From assembly GCA_011390785.1 (NCBI GenBank), contig JAABRR010000009.1, forward strand, positions 1 through 64,000: 64,000 nt of DNA, read 5' to 3'. The translations under genes were made by a program, and so were the position numbers. The notes under the pieces are model-generated. The model ran no database searches, was not told where the DNA came from, and saw only the letters and a list, made by a program, of their open reading frames with translations. This document shows, piece by piece, positions 24,899 through 34,470 of the stretch (position 1 is its first letter; each line of letters starts with the position of its first letter). This DNA comes from Sphingobacteriia bacterium. GTDB lineage: Bacteria > Bacteroidota > Bacteroidia > Bacteroidales > UBA7960.

Positions 24899-24936
24899 TG
24901 TTGCAAAAGTAATACTTTGGCGCAATATAAATCAAA
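24888..24936 (-). promoter_or_regulatory. promoter and Fur/Zur-like operator of the metal operon
   Basis: A perfect inverted repeat TTTTGCAAC-N3-GTTGCAAAA (24888-24908). On the minus strand the -7 box TACTTTTG (24911-24904) and -33 TTTG (24936-24933) have a 21-bp spacing. The palindrome overlaps both the -7 box and the ATG at 24898. Transcription would begin within a few bases of the ATG, so the mRNA may be leaderless. Repeats of this form are typical of Fur-family repressors; which member binds is not known. Confidence 0.65.
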
Positions 24937-25400
24937 TATTATTAGAATTTATAAAATGTATTTGGAAAGAATATGAATCAATTTCAATTCTTATATTTAC
25001 CCATGAAAAGAATCATTAAATGCATTTTTGGTTTCGATCCATTGCATTATTGGGTTTTTTAGTATTTATGTGCAAGGATTAGTAGCCAATTATTCGAATA
25101 ACTATGCTTTAATATGTCGTTAGTTTCTAGTTGCTTTTGATGCTGGTATTTTAATCCGGGAGATAGCTAAGACTTGACACCGGACCCTTAACCAAGCCAG
25201 TTTTCAGCAATTAATAATAAAGAATCCAATTTCTAACCCCATATTATGCGTTGACCCTGCCTTCAGCCATTGCATCCAATCAAGAATTCAAATTATCCCT
25301 ATCTTTACGACCATAAATTGGATACCCTTAAGAAAATCCAGAATCTGATGCTTCTATTCATTGTTCTACCCGCTTTTCTGTTTACACAATTCACAAACTC
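24937..25400. other. intergenic region between divergent metal operon and hybrid regulator
   Basis: About 460 bases. It holds the upstream region of both genes. A near-consensus -7 (TATCTTTA, 25300-25307) might serve the regulator gene. I see no RNA gene, coding remnant or strong hairpin. Confidence 0.45.
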
Positions 25401-28400
25401 ATGAGATTTGTATTGTTATTTCTTTTCTTCCTGGTTCCATTTGGATCTATTGCGCAGCAGATTAGATATTTAGACATTGAAGATGGCCTCAATGGACGCC
25501 ATGCATTCAATTTCCAACAAGATAAAAAAGGATTTATTTGGATTTCAACCCGATTTGGAATTGACCGATACGATGGGAAAAACATAAAAAATTATTCTCT
25601 TGATGTAATTGATGACCAGAATTACGCTGTTCGAATGTTTAAAGTACTGATCGACAGAGATTCCGTTCTTTGGGCTTATACCGACAGGGGCGCTATATAC
25701 CGCTACAACCAAAGCCGCGATGAATTTGAACTGCACAAAAACCTTAGTCAGTATTTGCGTACGCTGAATTTCGACCATCTCAACCGTATTTGGGTTGGAT
25801 CAAAATCCAATCTGGGAGTAATTGGCAACGACTCCCTGATCAATTTGGACATTCCCCGTCTGCGCGGTATGGAAATACAGGCCATCAGCAATTACAATGA
25901 TCACAATTTGTTAATCGCAACTGATAAAGATGTTTTTATTTTTCACCCGGAAACCAAAGAACTTGTTTCAATTTTTAATACGTACCCAAATTATTCAAAG
26001 AAAATAGGCACCATTGAATCGGTATATTTCGACGATGCTTTAAATCAAATTTGGATCGGAAGCGTTCATTCGGGGGTTTCTATGTACGATGCAGAGAAGA
26101 ATCAGTTTCTCACCATTGAAGACCCACTCCTGATGAAAAATCCCATTTTGACGCTGCTGCCGGTGGACAGCAAATATATGTTTGTGGGTACTGATGGCAC
26201 CGGCGCCTGGCTCCTTGACAAGCAAACCCTGCAAATTGTGCAATCATTCAGGGAACAAGAGGGTTTGGAACTTCCGCTGAGTGGCGATGGGGTATATGAT
26301 ATTTTTCGCGATCGTGAAGGACGCATCTGGATATCAACCTATGCTGATGGTGTAAACATCATAGATTTCGGGCGACGGGGATTCCAAATCATGCGGCACG
26401 AAAGAAACAACCAGAATTCGCTGTCAAGAGATCAGGTGGATGCCATTTTGGAAGATTCGCAGGGGCGCATGTGGTTTGGCACCAACAATGGAATCAATTT
26501 GCTGGATCGTAATACCGGAAAATGGGAGCAATTACTGGAATCAGAAAATGTACTTTTCATGTATGAAGATTCGCGCAAAAATATTTGGGTAGGCACGCAT
26601 GCATCCGGTGTTTTTGTGGTAAATCAGAATGGAGATATTTTGCATCATCATATTTCCAGACCAGATGTTGAAAATAGTCTTAGCACCAATTTCATATATG
26701 CCATACTGGAAGACTCCAATGGCGACATGTGGATTGGAGGAAAAAAGGGAGCTACCAGCAAATACAACCGCAGTACAAATACTTTTTCGCAGATAGGTGT
26801 CAGCCAGGCAAATTATTTCATGGAAAAAGACCAGAACCATCTGTTGTTGGCAGGTGAAACGGGCGTTTTCGTAATGAACCTGTTCACAGGGCATTATTAC
26901 CCGGCTACTTTTAGTAATTCGCTGAAAAGCAGATTTATCAGCGATATGTACGTTGAATCTGATTCCATTGTATGGCTTGCCAGCTTTGGTGATGGACTCA
27001 ATCGTTGTAACTTTTATACCGGTGAAGTACAAAGTTTTAACAGCGAAAACGGACTGTTGTCGGATTTTGTGTATGCCATACTGGACGATGATTCCGGTAA
27101 TATATGGTTCAGTACTGAGAAGGGTTTGGGGGTCATCAACAAAGAAAATTATTCCATGACCAATTTCTTTGCCGGCGATGGAATTTCTGATTCGCCTTAC
27201 AAGCAGCTTTCCCGGGTCAAAAACCGGGATGGGGAGCTTTTCTTTGGCTCACATACTGGTGTTACCCATTTTTATCCCGACCAAATAACACCACAGGATG
27301 TAAAAGCAAAAATTGTATTGCTGGATTTCAGTTTGTTCAACCGGGTTGTAAAACCGGGAGATGACCTGTCTCCTCTTGAAAAAGCACTGGATGAAACGCA
27401 TGAGATACAACTCAATAATAAACAACACTCCTTTTCTTTAAATTTTACCACTATCGATTTTTCTGCCGGTGGTGAAAGAAAATTCAGGTGGAAGCTGGAA
27501 GGACTTGATGATGAATGGATTGGGCCAATTTCGGACAATATTATCAATTACACCAATTTATCGCCCAACAAATATACCCTTCGCTTACAATCGCTGGGCA
27601 ACAACAATGAAATACACAACGAAAGAACCCTTAGCATTCTTATCAAACCACCCTTCTGGGAAACTGCCTGGGCCCGTTTAACCGCTGTGATCCTGGCAAT
27701 AATTATGATTTACTGGATTTATCTATATATCACCCACGCTATAGAAAAGCGACAGTCGGAAGCCAAAATCAGGTTTTTCATCAATTCTACCCACGATATA
27801 CGCACTCCCCTTATACTCATCAGTGCACCCATATTCGAGTTGAAGGAACGAATGCTACCCGATGCAAGAAACAATTATCTGCTCGATCTGGTCACCACCA
27901 ATCTCGACAAGCTAAATAAAATGTTTTCGCAACTGCTGGATTTCCAAAAAATTTATGAATCCAATGAACAGTTGGTGGTACGAAAAAGAAATACCAACAA
28001 TTTCCTCAGCGAAAAGGTGATGTATTGGAAACCTGTGGCAGAGAAAAAAGATATCGATCTTACACTGGAATTACCGGACACCATTGTACACGGATGGTTT
28101 GACAGTGAAAAGATGGATAAAATAATGGATAATCTCATTTACAATGCCTTGAAATATACTCCTGTTCATGGTCGCGTGGGTGTTTCCCTGAAGTCGGAAG
28201 CCGGGTTCTGGCAAATTTCAGTTACCGACACGGGTATCGGGATTCCCCAATCAGACAAAAGAAATCTGTTTCGTCGGTTTTTCAGGGCCCAAAACGCCAT
28301 TAACACACAAGAGACGGGTACTGGACTGGGATTGTTGCTGGTGAATAACTATGTAAAGCTGCATGGAGGCGAACTGGGAGTAAATAGCGAAGAAAATGTT

Positions 28401-29294
28401 GGCTCTGAATTTTTCATCCGTTTTCCTCATGGCACACGCCATTTCAAAAACAGCGTGATGCTCGACAACGCCAGACTGCCCATTGTTCAGGAAGATGCAT
28501 TGCCACAATCTGTTACCGACAACAACAAAATAAAAGTTAAGATTTTGCTGGTGGAAGACAACAAAGACCTTAGAGAATATCTCAAAATGTCGTTAAGCCA
28601 CCATTATAAAGTATATGATGCCGAAAACGGCTTACTTGCATGGAACAAAGTTGCTGAGGTAAACCCTGATATTATAGTATCGGATTTGCAAATGCCTGAG
28701 ATGAATGGCTTTGAACTATGCAGGAAAGTTAAAACCACATTTGAAACATCGCATATTCCGTTCATTTTGCTAACAGTGATGACAGATGAAAAAAATCTGG
28801 AAGAAGGGCTGAAAACCGGTGCTGATGATTATTTGCCAAAACCCCTGGATCCCAAATTCCTTCGCATAAAGATTGACAACATCATCAACAACCGCAAAAT
28901 TTTGCGCAAAAAGTTTCTGGATTTCGACAAATCATCCCCACAGGAAACAGATCTTGAAAACACGTTAAATCTGGAATTTATTCAAAAAGCAACGAAAATT
29001 GCCGAAGAGCGACACATGGATTACGATTTCTCCATTTCCGATTTCACAAAAGAAATGGGACTAAGCCGCTCCTTGCTCTACACGAAATTCCACACCATCA
29101 CCGGTTATACTCCCAACGACTTTATCAAGGTTTTCAGAATGAAAAAAGCCATTGAGCTATTCAGAGAAAAGAAATACATGATCAATGAAGTGGCCAGCAT
29201 GACCGGGTTCTCCGAACCTGCTTACTTTGCCACCTGCTTCAAAAAGATTTATGGCAAAACTCCACGGCAATTTATTGAAGATGATATTTCTTAA
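25401..29294 (+). CDS. hybrid two-component system protein 1 (sensor kinase, receiver, AraC regulator)
   Basis: A 1297-residue one-chain system. Signal peptide 1-19; periplasmic sensor of two beta-propellers built of Reg_prop repeats (for example IWISTRFGIDRYDGKN, MWFGTNNGINLLDR) to ~640; Y_Y_Y domain ~690-755; membrane helix ~762-783; HisKA with His798 in STHDIRTP; ATPase with NLIYNALKYTP, DTGIGIP and GTGLGL; receiver with Asp1095 in VSDLQMPEMNG and Lys in PKPLD; C-terminal AraC HTH (VASMTGFSEPAYFATCFKKIYGKTP). Such proteins bind an oligosaccharide in the periplasm and activate the neighbouring enzyme genes. It stands at the head of the first polysaccharide locus. All catalytic residues appear intact. 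Confidence 0.95.
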   Translation: MRFVLLFLFFLVPFGSIAQQIRYLDIEDGLNGRHAFNFQQDKKGFIWISTRFGIDRYDGKNIKNYSLDVIDDQNYAVRMFKVLIDRDSVLWAYTDRGAIYRYNQSRDEFELHKNLSQYLRTLNFDHLNRIWVGSKSNLGVIGNDSLINLDIPRLRGMEIQAISNYNDHNLLIATDKDVFIFHPETKELVSIFNTYPNYSKKIGTIESVYFDDALNQIWIGSVHSGVSMYDAEKNQFLTIEDPLLMKNPILTLLPVDSKYMFVGTDGTGAWLLDKQTLQIVQSFREQEGLELPLSGDGVYDIFRDREGRIWISTYADGVNIIDFGRRGFQIMRHERNNQNSLSRDQVDAILEDSQGRMWFGTNNGINLLDRNTGKWEQLLESENVLFMYEDSRKNIWVGTHASGVFVVNQNGDILHHHISRPDVENSLSTNFIYAILEDSNGDMWIGGKKGATSKYNRSTNTFSQIGVSQANYFMEKDQNHLLLAGETGVFVMNLFTGHYYPATFSNSLKSRFISDMYVESDSIVWLASFGDGLNRCNFYTGEVQSFNSENGLLSDFVYAILDDDSGNIWFSTEKGLGVINKENYSMTNFFAGDGISDSPYKQLSRVKNRDGELFFGSHTGVTHFYPDQITPQDVKAKIVLLDFSLFNRVVKPGDDLSPLEKALDETHEIQLNNKQHSFSLNFTTIDFSAGGERKFRWKLEGLDDEWIGPISDNIINYTNLSPNKYTLRLQSLGNNNEIHNERTLSILIKPPFWETAWARLTAVILAIIMIYWIYLYITHAIEKRQSEAKIRFFINSTHDIRTPLILISAPIFELKERMLPDARNNYLLDLVTTNLDKLNKMFSQLLDFQKIYESNEQLVVRKRNTNNFLSEKVMYWKPVAEKKDIDLTLELPDTIVHGWFDSEKMDKIMDNLIYNALKYTPVHGRVGVSLKSEAGFWQISVTDTGIGIPQSDKRNLFRRFFRAQNAINTQETGTGLGLLLVNNYVKLHGGELGVNSEENVGSEFFIRFPHGTRHFKNSVMLDNARLPIVQEDALPQSVTDNNKIKVKILLVEDNKDLREYLKMSLSHHYKVYDAENGLLAWNKVAEVNPDIIVSDLQMPEMNGFELCRKVKTTFETSHIPFILLTVMTDEKNLEEGLKTGADDYLPKPLDPKFLRIKIDNIINNRKILRKKFLDFDKSSPQETDLENTLNLEFIQKATKIAEERHMDYDFSISDFTKEMGLSRSLLYTKFHTITGYTPNDFIKVFRMKKAIELFREKKYMINEVASMTGFSEPAYFATCFKKIYGKTPRQFIEDDIS

Positions 29295-29603
29295 ATAGGC
29301 AAACCATTTTCCCCAGAGCATTGGATGTTTTTATAACAGTTCTGGATGAATTGATAAGTCACCAATGTACCTGCCGGATACCTTTGCATTATTGTTTGGG
29401 TTAATTGTGGCTTCAAAGCCGGATTAGGTTTTGCTGGCACCCACAATAAATTTAAAATGTTTGGTTGGTTGATAAGCCCCTCAGGATAGTTTTGAAGGTA
29501 TAACATATCTGTTGATGGCTGGTTTGGGCGCATGCCTGGGGGTCTTTTCTAAACCAATAAAGAAGAGTTAGATGTAAGAAGTTAAAATAAAAACAGGTCA
29601 TTT
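29295..29603. other. intergenic region upstream of the first GH-A gene
   Basis: About 310 bases. A minus-strand 80-residue ORF exists but has no family features. No hairpin or RNA gene is visible; probably promoter and regulator-binding region of the locus. Confidence 0.4.
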
Positions 29604-30914
29604 ATGAAAAAGAATGGTTCATCAATCATCGCGTTTGCATTGGTTATCATTGTATGTAGTGCAAATTCACAATCAATCAGCCCGCGGCTGGTGGGAACCA
29701 ATGTTTGGTATTTCGATCCGGGTGCACAGGTTTGGGATTTAACCAAACAAAGCGGGGTGCAGACCATCAGAATTGGTGGCCATGCTTACGACCGCAAATT
29801 GCCGGACAATGCGACCCTTCTGGATTGGGTAAAGAAAATCCAGGAGGTGGGGGCTGAAACCGTACTTCAGGTTTCACAATACGGTACTGCCGAAGACGCA
29901 GCCAATCTGGTAAGGTTTTTTAATATTGAAAAGAAGGGAGAAGTTGACCCCATAAAATACTGGAATATTGGCAACGAGCCCTGGTTGCAGGCCGGACGTC
30001 CCAATCACGACACAGTGGGCCAGATGGTAGAAAGATACTTTAAACCTTTTGCCGCCGCCATGAAAGCTGTTGATCCAACTATAAAAATTTACGGGCCCAA
30101 TTTCTGCGATTTTTTGGAAACACCCATCAATGATCTCTTCGGGGGCAAAAATGACATTACCATAAAGGTGCCCGGCAAAGATTATTACTATTGCGATGGA
30201 CTTGCTTTTCACCGTTATCCGCAGGGCGATGGCGACCCGGCCATAGAAGGTGCCAATGACTTTTATGAACGCATTGTGAAAGCCCGAAACAAAATCGATC
30301 AGGTAAATGCACAACACAATCGTACCGGCGATAATGCCCTGATATGGGGTATTGGCGAATACAACTCAAAGGGCGGACCCGAAGTTCACACCTGGGGCAA
30401 CGGACAAATGTTTGGGGCAGTGCTGGGCTGGTGCATGGAATATGAAGCCATGTTTGCAACCAGCTGGAGCATGTTTGAACATGGCGGAAGCCGCACAGGA
30501 ACCGATTTCAGCTTTATCGATGGTGCCAATATGACCCCTCGCGCTTCCTATCGACACATGGAATTTGTGGCAAAGTATTTTACCGGAAACTTCGTAAAGG
30601 GGACTACGCCCGATGACGACTTTATCGTGTATGGTGCGCAGGATGGCGACCAATTGAGTGTTATGATCATGAACCGTGGCTTTGGAGAGCCAAAGAATTA
30701 CAGCCTGTACCTCAGAGAAACAGATGCAGGAACGGGCTTAAACTTTGTCATCGATAGTAAACGTGAAGATGTTTACAGGGATGTGATACAGGAACGCAGT
30801 ACTCAGGTTCTGATCTTCAATGGCAAAGAAGTAACAAAAATAAACTACACCAATAAAGATTTTGAAAATGAACGGCCTCCGGTTTATTCCAGGGCAACCA
30901 GTAACCTGCGGTAA
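29604..30914 (+). CDS. secreted glycoside hydrolase, clan GH-A (family unassigned)
   Basis: A 436-residue secreted enzyme (signal MKKNGSSIIAFALVIIVCSANS). A TIM barrel of clan GH-A is suggested by YWNIGNEPW (acid/base Glu after strand 4) and WGIGEYNSKGG (nucleophile Glu after strand 7), and TIRIGGHAYDR at the first strands as in GH39/GH51/GH79-like enzymes. A small beta domain follows (~345-420). It has no T9SS tail. A longer relative with the same motifs is encoded at 34471-36750. Retaining mechanism expected; substrate and CAZy family cannot be read, but a beta-linked plant or algal glycan is likely from context. Confidence 0.8.
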   Translation: MKKNGSSIIAFALVIIVCSANSQSISPRLVGTNVWYFDPGAQVWDLTKQSGVQTIRIGGHAYDRKLPDNATLLDWVKKIQEVGAETVLQVSQYGTAEDAANLVRFFNIEKKGEVDPIKYWNIGNEPWLQAGRPNHDTVGQMVERYFKPFAAAMKAVDPTIKIYGPNFCDFLETPINDLFGGKNDITIKVPGKDYYYCDGLAFHRYPQGDGDPAIEGANDFYERIVKARNKIDQVNAQHNRTGDNALIWGIGEYNSKGGPEVHTWGNGQMFGAVLGWCMEYEAMFATSWSMFEHGGSRTGTDFSFIDGANMTPRASYRHMEFVAKYFTGNFVKGTTPDDDFIVYGAQDGDQLSVMIMNRGFGEPKNYSLYLRETDAGTGLNFVIDSKREDVYRDVIQERSTQVLIFNGKEVTKINYTNKDFENERPPVYSRATSNLR

Positions 30915-31005
30915 TTTCCTTTGAATTTGGGATCAGGTGAATCCTAATGTAAGAATCACCCATCTTTTGGTTACTTTCACCAATCCATTTATTAAATTTA
31001 ACGCA

Positions 31006-32016
31006 ATGAACCAAAAATTTACTCTTTTTATTCTGTTGGCAATCATATATATTGCCACTGCAGTCGGTCAAATGACCCAACAAGATACCATGTATGTTTA
31101 TCGCAGCGCTGAACCCATTGTCATCGACGGGAAAGCCGATGATCTGGCATGGGCAGATGCTGAATGGTTTGCTATCGATCAGGTATGGATTCCCTATAAT
31201 GCCACCATGGCTGATGGTGATTTTGAAGGCCGTTTCAAATTAAGCTGGGATGATGAGTATTTGTATATCCTGGCAGAAATTGTTGACGATATGCTTTCCG
31301 ACGATCACGAAAATCCACTTCAAAACTGGTGGGATGATGATTGCCTTGAAGTATTCATTGATGAGAATCGTTCAAAAGGTGGTCATGAACGCAATTACAA
31401 TGCTTTTGCCTATCATGTAAGTCTCTTTTACGACGCAATTGATTTGCATACCAACGGCAATCCTATCAACCTGAAAAACAATATCGAAGTTGTGATGGAT
31501 ACCCTGGGCAACAACACATACATGTGGGAATTGGCCATCAAAAACTACAGTGCGGCCTTTGATTCCGGCGATCCGGAAGCGAGCAGGGTTTTCCTGCACC
31601 ACGATAAACTAATGGGCTTTACCCTGGCTTATTGCGACAACGACCAGACAACCAGTCGCGAAAACTTTATTGGCAGTATGTATATGGCACAATCTGTTGC
31701 CAACGACAACTACAAAACGGCCGACTATTTCGGCACCGTTTTATTGGTTGATCCTAATCATGATAATGTTTCGGTGGATGAATTCCAACCAAAACCTTTT
31801 TCCATATTCCCCAACCCGGCGAGCAATTATTTAACCATCGAAAGTGCAGAAAATTCTTTGCTTGAAATTTCTTCCATCGATGGAAAACGAGTCCGGTCGG
31901 TTAAGATAGAAAGAGGCAACATCAGCATTGATATAACCGATCTGCCTAAGGGAATTTACCTGTTGAATCTTACCAGCGATAACCACAAACATTCGGAAGT
32001 GATTATAAAGAGATAA
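31006..32016 (+). CDS. CBM9-like carbohydrate-binding protein with T9SS tail
   Basis: Start at ATG 31006 (MNQKFTLFILLAII), giving a signal peptide; the track starts 23 residues earlier. The main domain (~30-240) matches the CBM9/DOMON-like fold: IVIDGKADDLAWADAEW at the start, FKLSWDDEYLYILAEI, and DDDCLEVFIDENRSKGG. The C-terminus is a T9SS sorting domain (FSIFPNPASNYLTIES ... GIYLLNLTSD). It probably sits on the cell surface and holds the glycan substrate, a non-catalytic counterpart of SusE/F. It lies between the first GH-A gene and GH9. Confidence 0.82.
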   Translation: MNQKFTLFILLAIIYIATAVGQMTQQDTMYVYRSAEPIVIDGKADDLAWADAEWFAIDQVWIPYNATMADGDFEGRFKLSWDDEYLYILAEIVDDMLSDDHENPLQNWWDDDCLEVFIDENRSKGGHERNYNAFAYHVSLFYDAIDLHTNGNPINLKNNIEVVMDTLGNNTYMWELAIKNYSAAFDSGDPEASRVFLHHDKLMGFTLAYCDNDQTTSRENFIGSMYMAQSVANDNYKTADYFGTVLLVDPNHDNVSVDEFQPKPFSIFPNPASNYLTIESAENSLLEISSIDGKRVRSVKIERGNISIDITDLPKGIYLLNLTSDNHKHSEVIIKR

Positions 32017-32243
32017 GGCACCATTGGAAACGGATTGAATTATTGACAACCGTAAGAAAAAAAAAGGAAGCCACATTCTTACCCTGAAAACGGTTTCGCA
32101 TGGCAATATGAATTACGATTATCTGGATTTCAAACTTATACCATAAAAGTACCCAGGCCTGATTTGGGTTTTTCTTTATCCTTACATGCTTAATGTCTTA
32201 GCGATAATTATTGAGAATGGTTATAAAATAAAAATTGAAGAAA

Positions 32244-34382
32244 ATGAAGAGAATTGCAACATTTCTGCTTTTAAGCTCCTTATTACTAACTGCTGCTGCA
32301 CAGCGAAGACCTGAAAACTGGCCCAAAATTGAAAAACTGGCCTTGGAAGAGATAAGGACGGCATCTGACAACATACTTGTCGCCTTTTTTCTTGGGCCCG
32401 ATATGAATAAGGTATCAACCAATATTTCAGAATGGAGTCTTAACGGAAAACCAGCCATTAGTATAGACAGATGGATTACTCCCACCTGGAGAGATTCCTT
32501 TGGATTCGAACACCATATCTATCTGAAACTGGATGAAAAACTTGTACAGGGAAAAGAATATTTGCTCAAAACACCCCATGGTGACACAACCTTCATATTC
32601 AATTCAAGGGAGATTTTTTCTGAATCCATAAAAACCAATCAAAGTGGTTATAGTGCATTGGCTCAGAAAAGATTTGCCAATTTTGCCATCTGGACAGGAA
32701 CAGGAGGGGGGCAAAAGATTGAAGGTGATTTGCCGGAATATGAAGTTTTTGAAATTGAAACAGGAAAAATCATCACCCAGGGAGTGTTGACCGAACTGGG
32801 TGCTAATGAAAACTCAGGTGATTTTGTTTACCAGACAGACCTTTCTGCAGTGCCAGAAGGTGGTCCATACATGATTGAAATAAAGGGTTATGGTCGGTCT
32901 TATCCATTTGGAGTAGGGGGTGTTTACTCTCAGCGACTAGCCTATATATCCTTTCGCGGCTTGCTACACCACAGGTGTGGAATGGAACAAAAGCAACCCT
33001 ACTTTGACCATGATATTCGCTGCAAATGCCATACACAAGTTTATGACGTTAAAGTTGCCACAAGACCAGAATTCATAAACATAGATATTTCTACCGATCC
33101 GGTTATTAAGACCTATGGAGGGTATCATGATGCCGGAGATGCAGACCGGCGGGATCATCATATGATTGCACCAATGGTGTTGCTAACGTATTTCGACATG
33201 TTTCCAAACTATTTTTCTGACAATCAGTTTAATATTCCCGATATTTTTGATGAAAATATGAACCCCACAGGACAGGGAAACGGGATACCTGACATTGTGG
33301 ACGAAGCCGAATGGGGTACCCTTATATGGGAAATTCTGCAGGAACCCAATGGTGGTGTAAAAGCAGGTACCGAAAAAGTTGGATACTTTGAAGACTCTGG
33401 ATGGGAAGCTACCCTTGATAAAGACCCGGATCCATACGGTACTTTTCGTATTGAAAATCATTCAACCACATTGGCTGCCGGCCTGTTTGCACATCTTGCA
33501 AGGGTGATTAAGCCCTACAAACCAGAGCGGGCAGCTGTGCTGCAAGACAGGGCAGAAAGGGCATGGACATATGCGGGTGATTCAGAAAATGTATATATTG
33601 GCCATAAACTAAATTTTCTGGTGCAGTATTATTTACTTACCGGCGATCAGGCTACTCATAATGAACTGATTAAGCTTGCTCCGGAGATACCGGGTTTTTA
33701 CAAAGAAAACCATCAGGGAAACCCACGAAGAGTCCATGACACCAACGTTTTGCTGGGGGCTCATTTTTTCAGTTACCTGGTTCAGGATGACAGGCCCAGA
33801 GATCCATCAGTAGTACAATATTTTGAAGAAGCCATAAGCAGTGTTGCCGATTGGCGCATCAAAGAATTGGAGAAAAATCCATGGCCAAACGGCACTTCTG
33901 AGCCTAACAGATGGTGGGGAAGTCAAACGGCACAGGGCCAATATGCCGACCCCATTTTAATGCAATGGCGATTAACGGGCGAACAAAAATACATCGATGC
34001 AGCCAGTCAGCTCATGGACTACAACCAGGGGCTCAATCCAATAGGCAAATGTTATCTTACGGGTTCAGGTTTCGACCGCGTAACCGATCCACTTAATCAT
34101 GATTCTTATGTTAGAAAACTGCGCGGTTGGGGTCCTAATCCCGGAATACAGATATTTGGACCTGGAAATATAGCTCAACTGTTAGAAGGTGCACCTGCCA
34201 TGATTCCTGCCCTGGAGACTTTACCTGCACAAAGACAATGGTTTGATAACCGCTTAAACGTTAGCGGTTCCGAATATACCATACCTGAATCAATCACATT
34301 CCCTTCGGTAATTTATACCATTCTGTCCGGGGGAAAAACCTGGGATAGAAAAACCATTCCATTCGATTCTTTAGAAGATTAG
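32244..34382 (+). CDS. secreted GH9 endo-beta-glucanase
   Basis: Start at ATG 32244 (MKRIATFLLLSSLLL); the TTG start in the track adds three residues. Signal peptide, an unassigned N-terminal beta domain, an Ig-like CelD_N domain (~125-215, TNQSGYSALAQKRFANFAIW) and the (alpha/alpha)6 GH9 barrel. GGYHDAGDADRR contains the catalytic Asp pair of GH9. RVHDTNVLLGAHFFSYLV and MDYNQGLNPIGKCYLTGSGFD match the later conserved helices. A T9SS tail is absent. GH9 enzymes cleave beta-1,4-glucans, including cellulose, mixed-linkage glucan or xyloglucan, by inversion. The catalytic acid near the end is not obvious to me. Confidence 0.88.
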   Translation: MKRIATFLLLSSLLLTAAAQRRPENWPKIEKLALEEIRTASDNILVAFFLGPDMNKVSTNISEWSLNGKPAISIDRWITPTWRDSFGFEHHIYLKLDEKLVQGKEYLLKTPHGDTTFIFNSREIFSESIKTNQSGYSALAQKRFANFAIWTGTGGGQKIEGDLPEYEVFEIETGKIITQGVLTELGANENSGDFVYQTDLSAVPEGGPYMIEIKGYGRSYPFGVGGVYSQRLAYISFRGLLHHRCGMEQKQPYFDHDIRCKCHTQVYDVKVATRPEFINIDISTDPVIKTYGGYHDAGDADRRDHHMIAPMVLLTYFDMFPNYFSDNQFNIPDIFDENMNPTGQGNGIPDIVDEAEWGTLIWEILQEPNGGVKAGTEKVGYFEDSGWEATLDKDPDPYGTFRIENHSTTLAAGLFAHLARVIKPYKPERAAVLQDRAERAWTYAGDSENVYIGHKLNFLVQYYLLTGDQATHNELIKLAPEIPGFYKENHQGNPRRVHDTNVLLGAHFFSYLVQDDRPRDPSVVQYFEEAISSVADWRIKELEKNPWPNGTSEPNRWWGSQTAQGQYADPILMQWRLTGEQKYIDAASQLMDYNQGLNPIGKCYLTGSGFDRVTDPLNHDSYVRKLRGWGPNPGIQIFGPGNIAQLLEGAPAMIPALETLPAQRQWFDNRLNVSGSEYTIPESITFPSVIYTILSGGKTWDRKTIPFDSLED

Positions 34383-34470
34383 TATTTGTAAAGTAATAGG
34401 GTTTCATTGGATATTCAAGCAATGTAGCTCGCTAAAACTATTGATTCATTCTACTATAAACCAACATATT

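Noticed and set aside
29291-29533. 80-residue minus-strand ORF downstream of hybrid regulator 1
   Set aside because: No signal, domain or conserved motif, and no promoter. Treated as chance.
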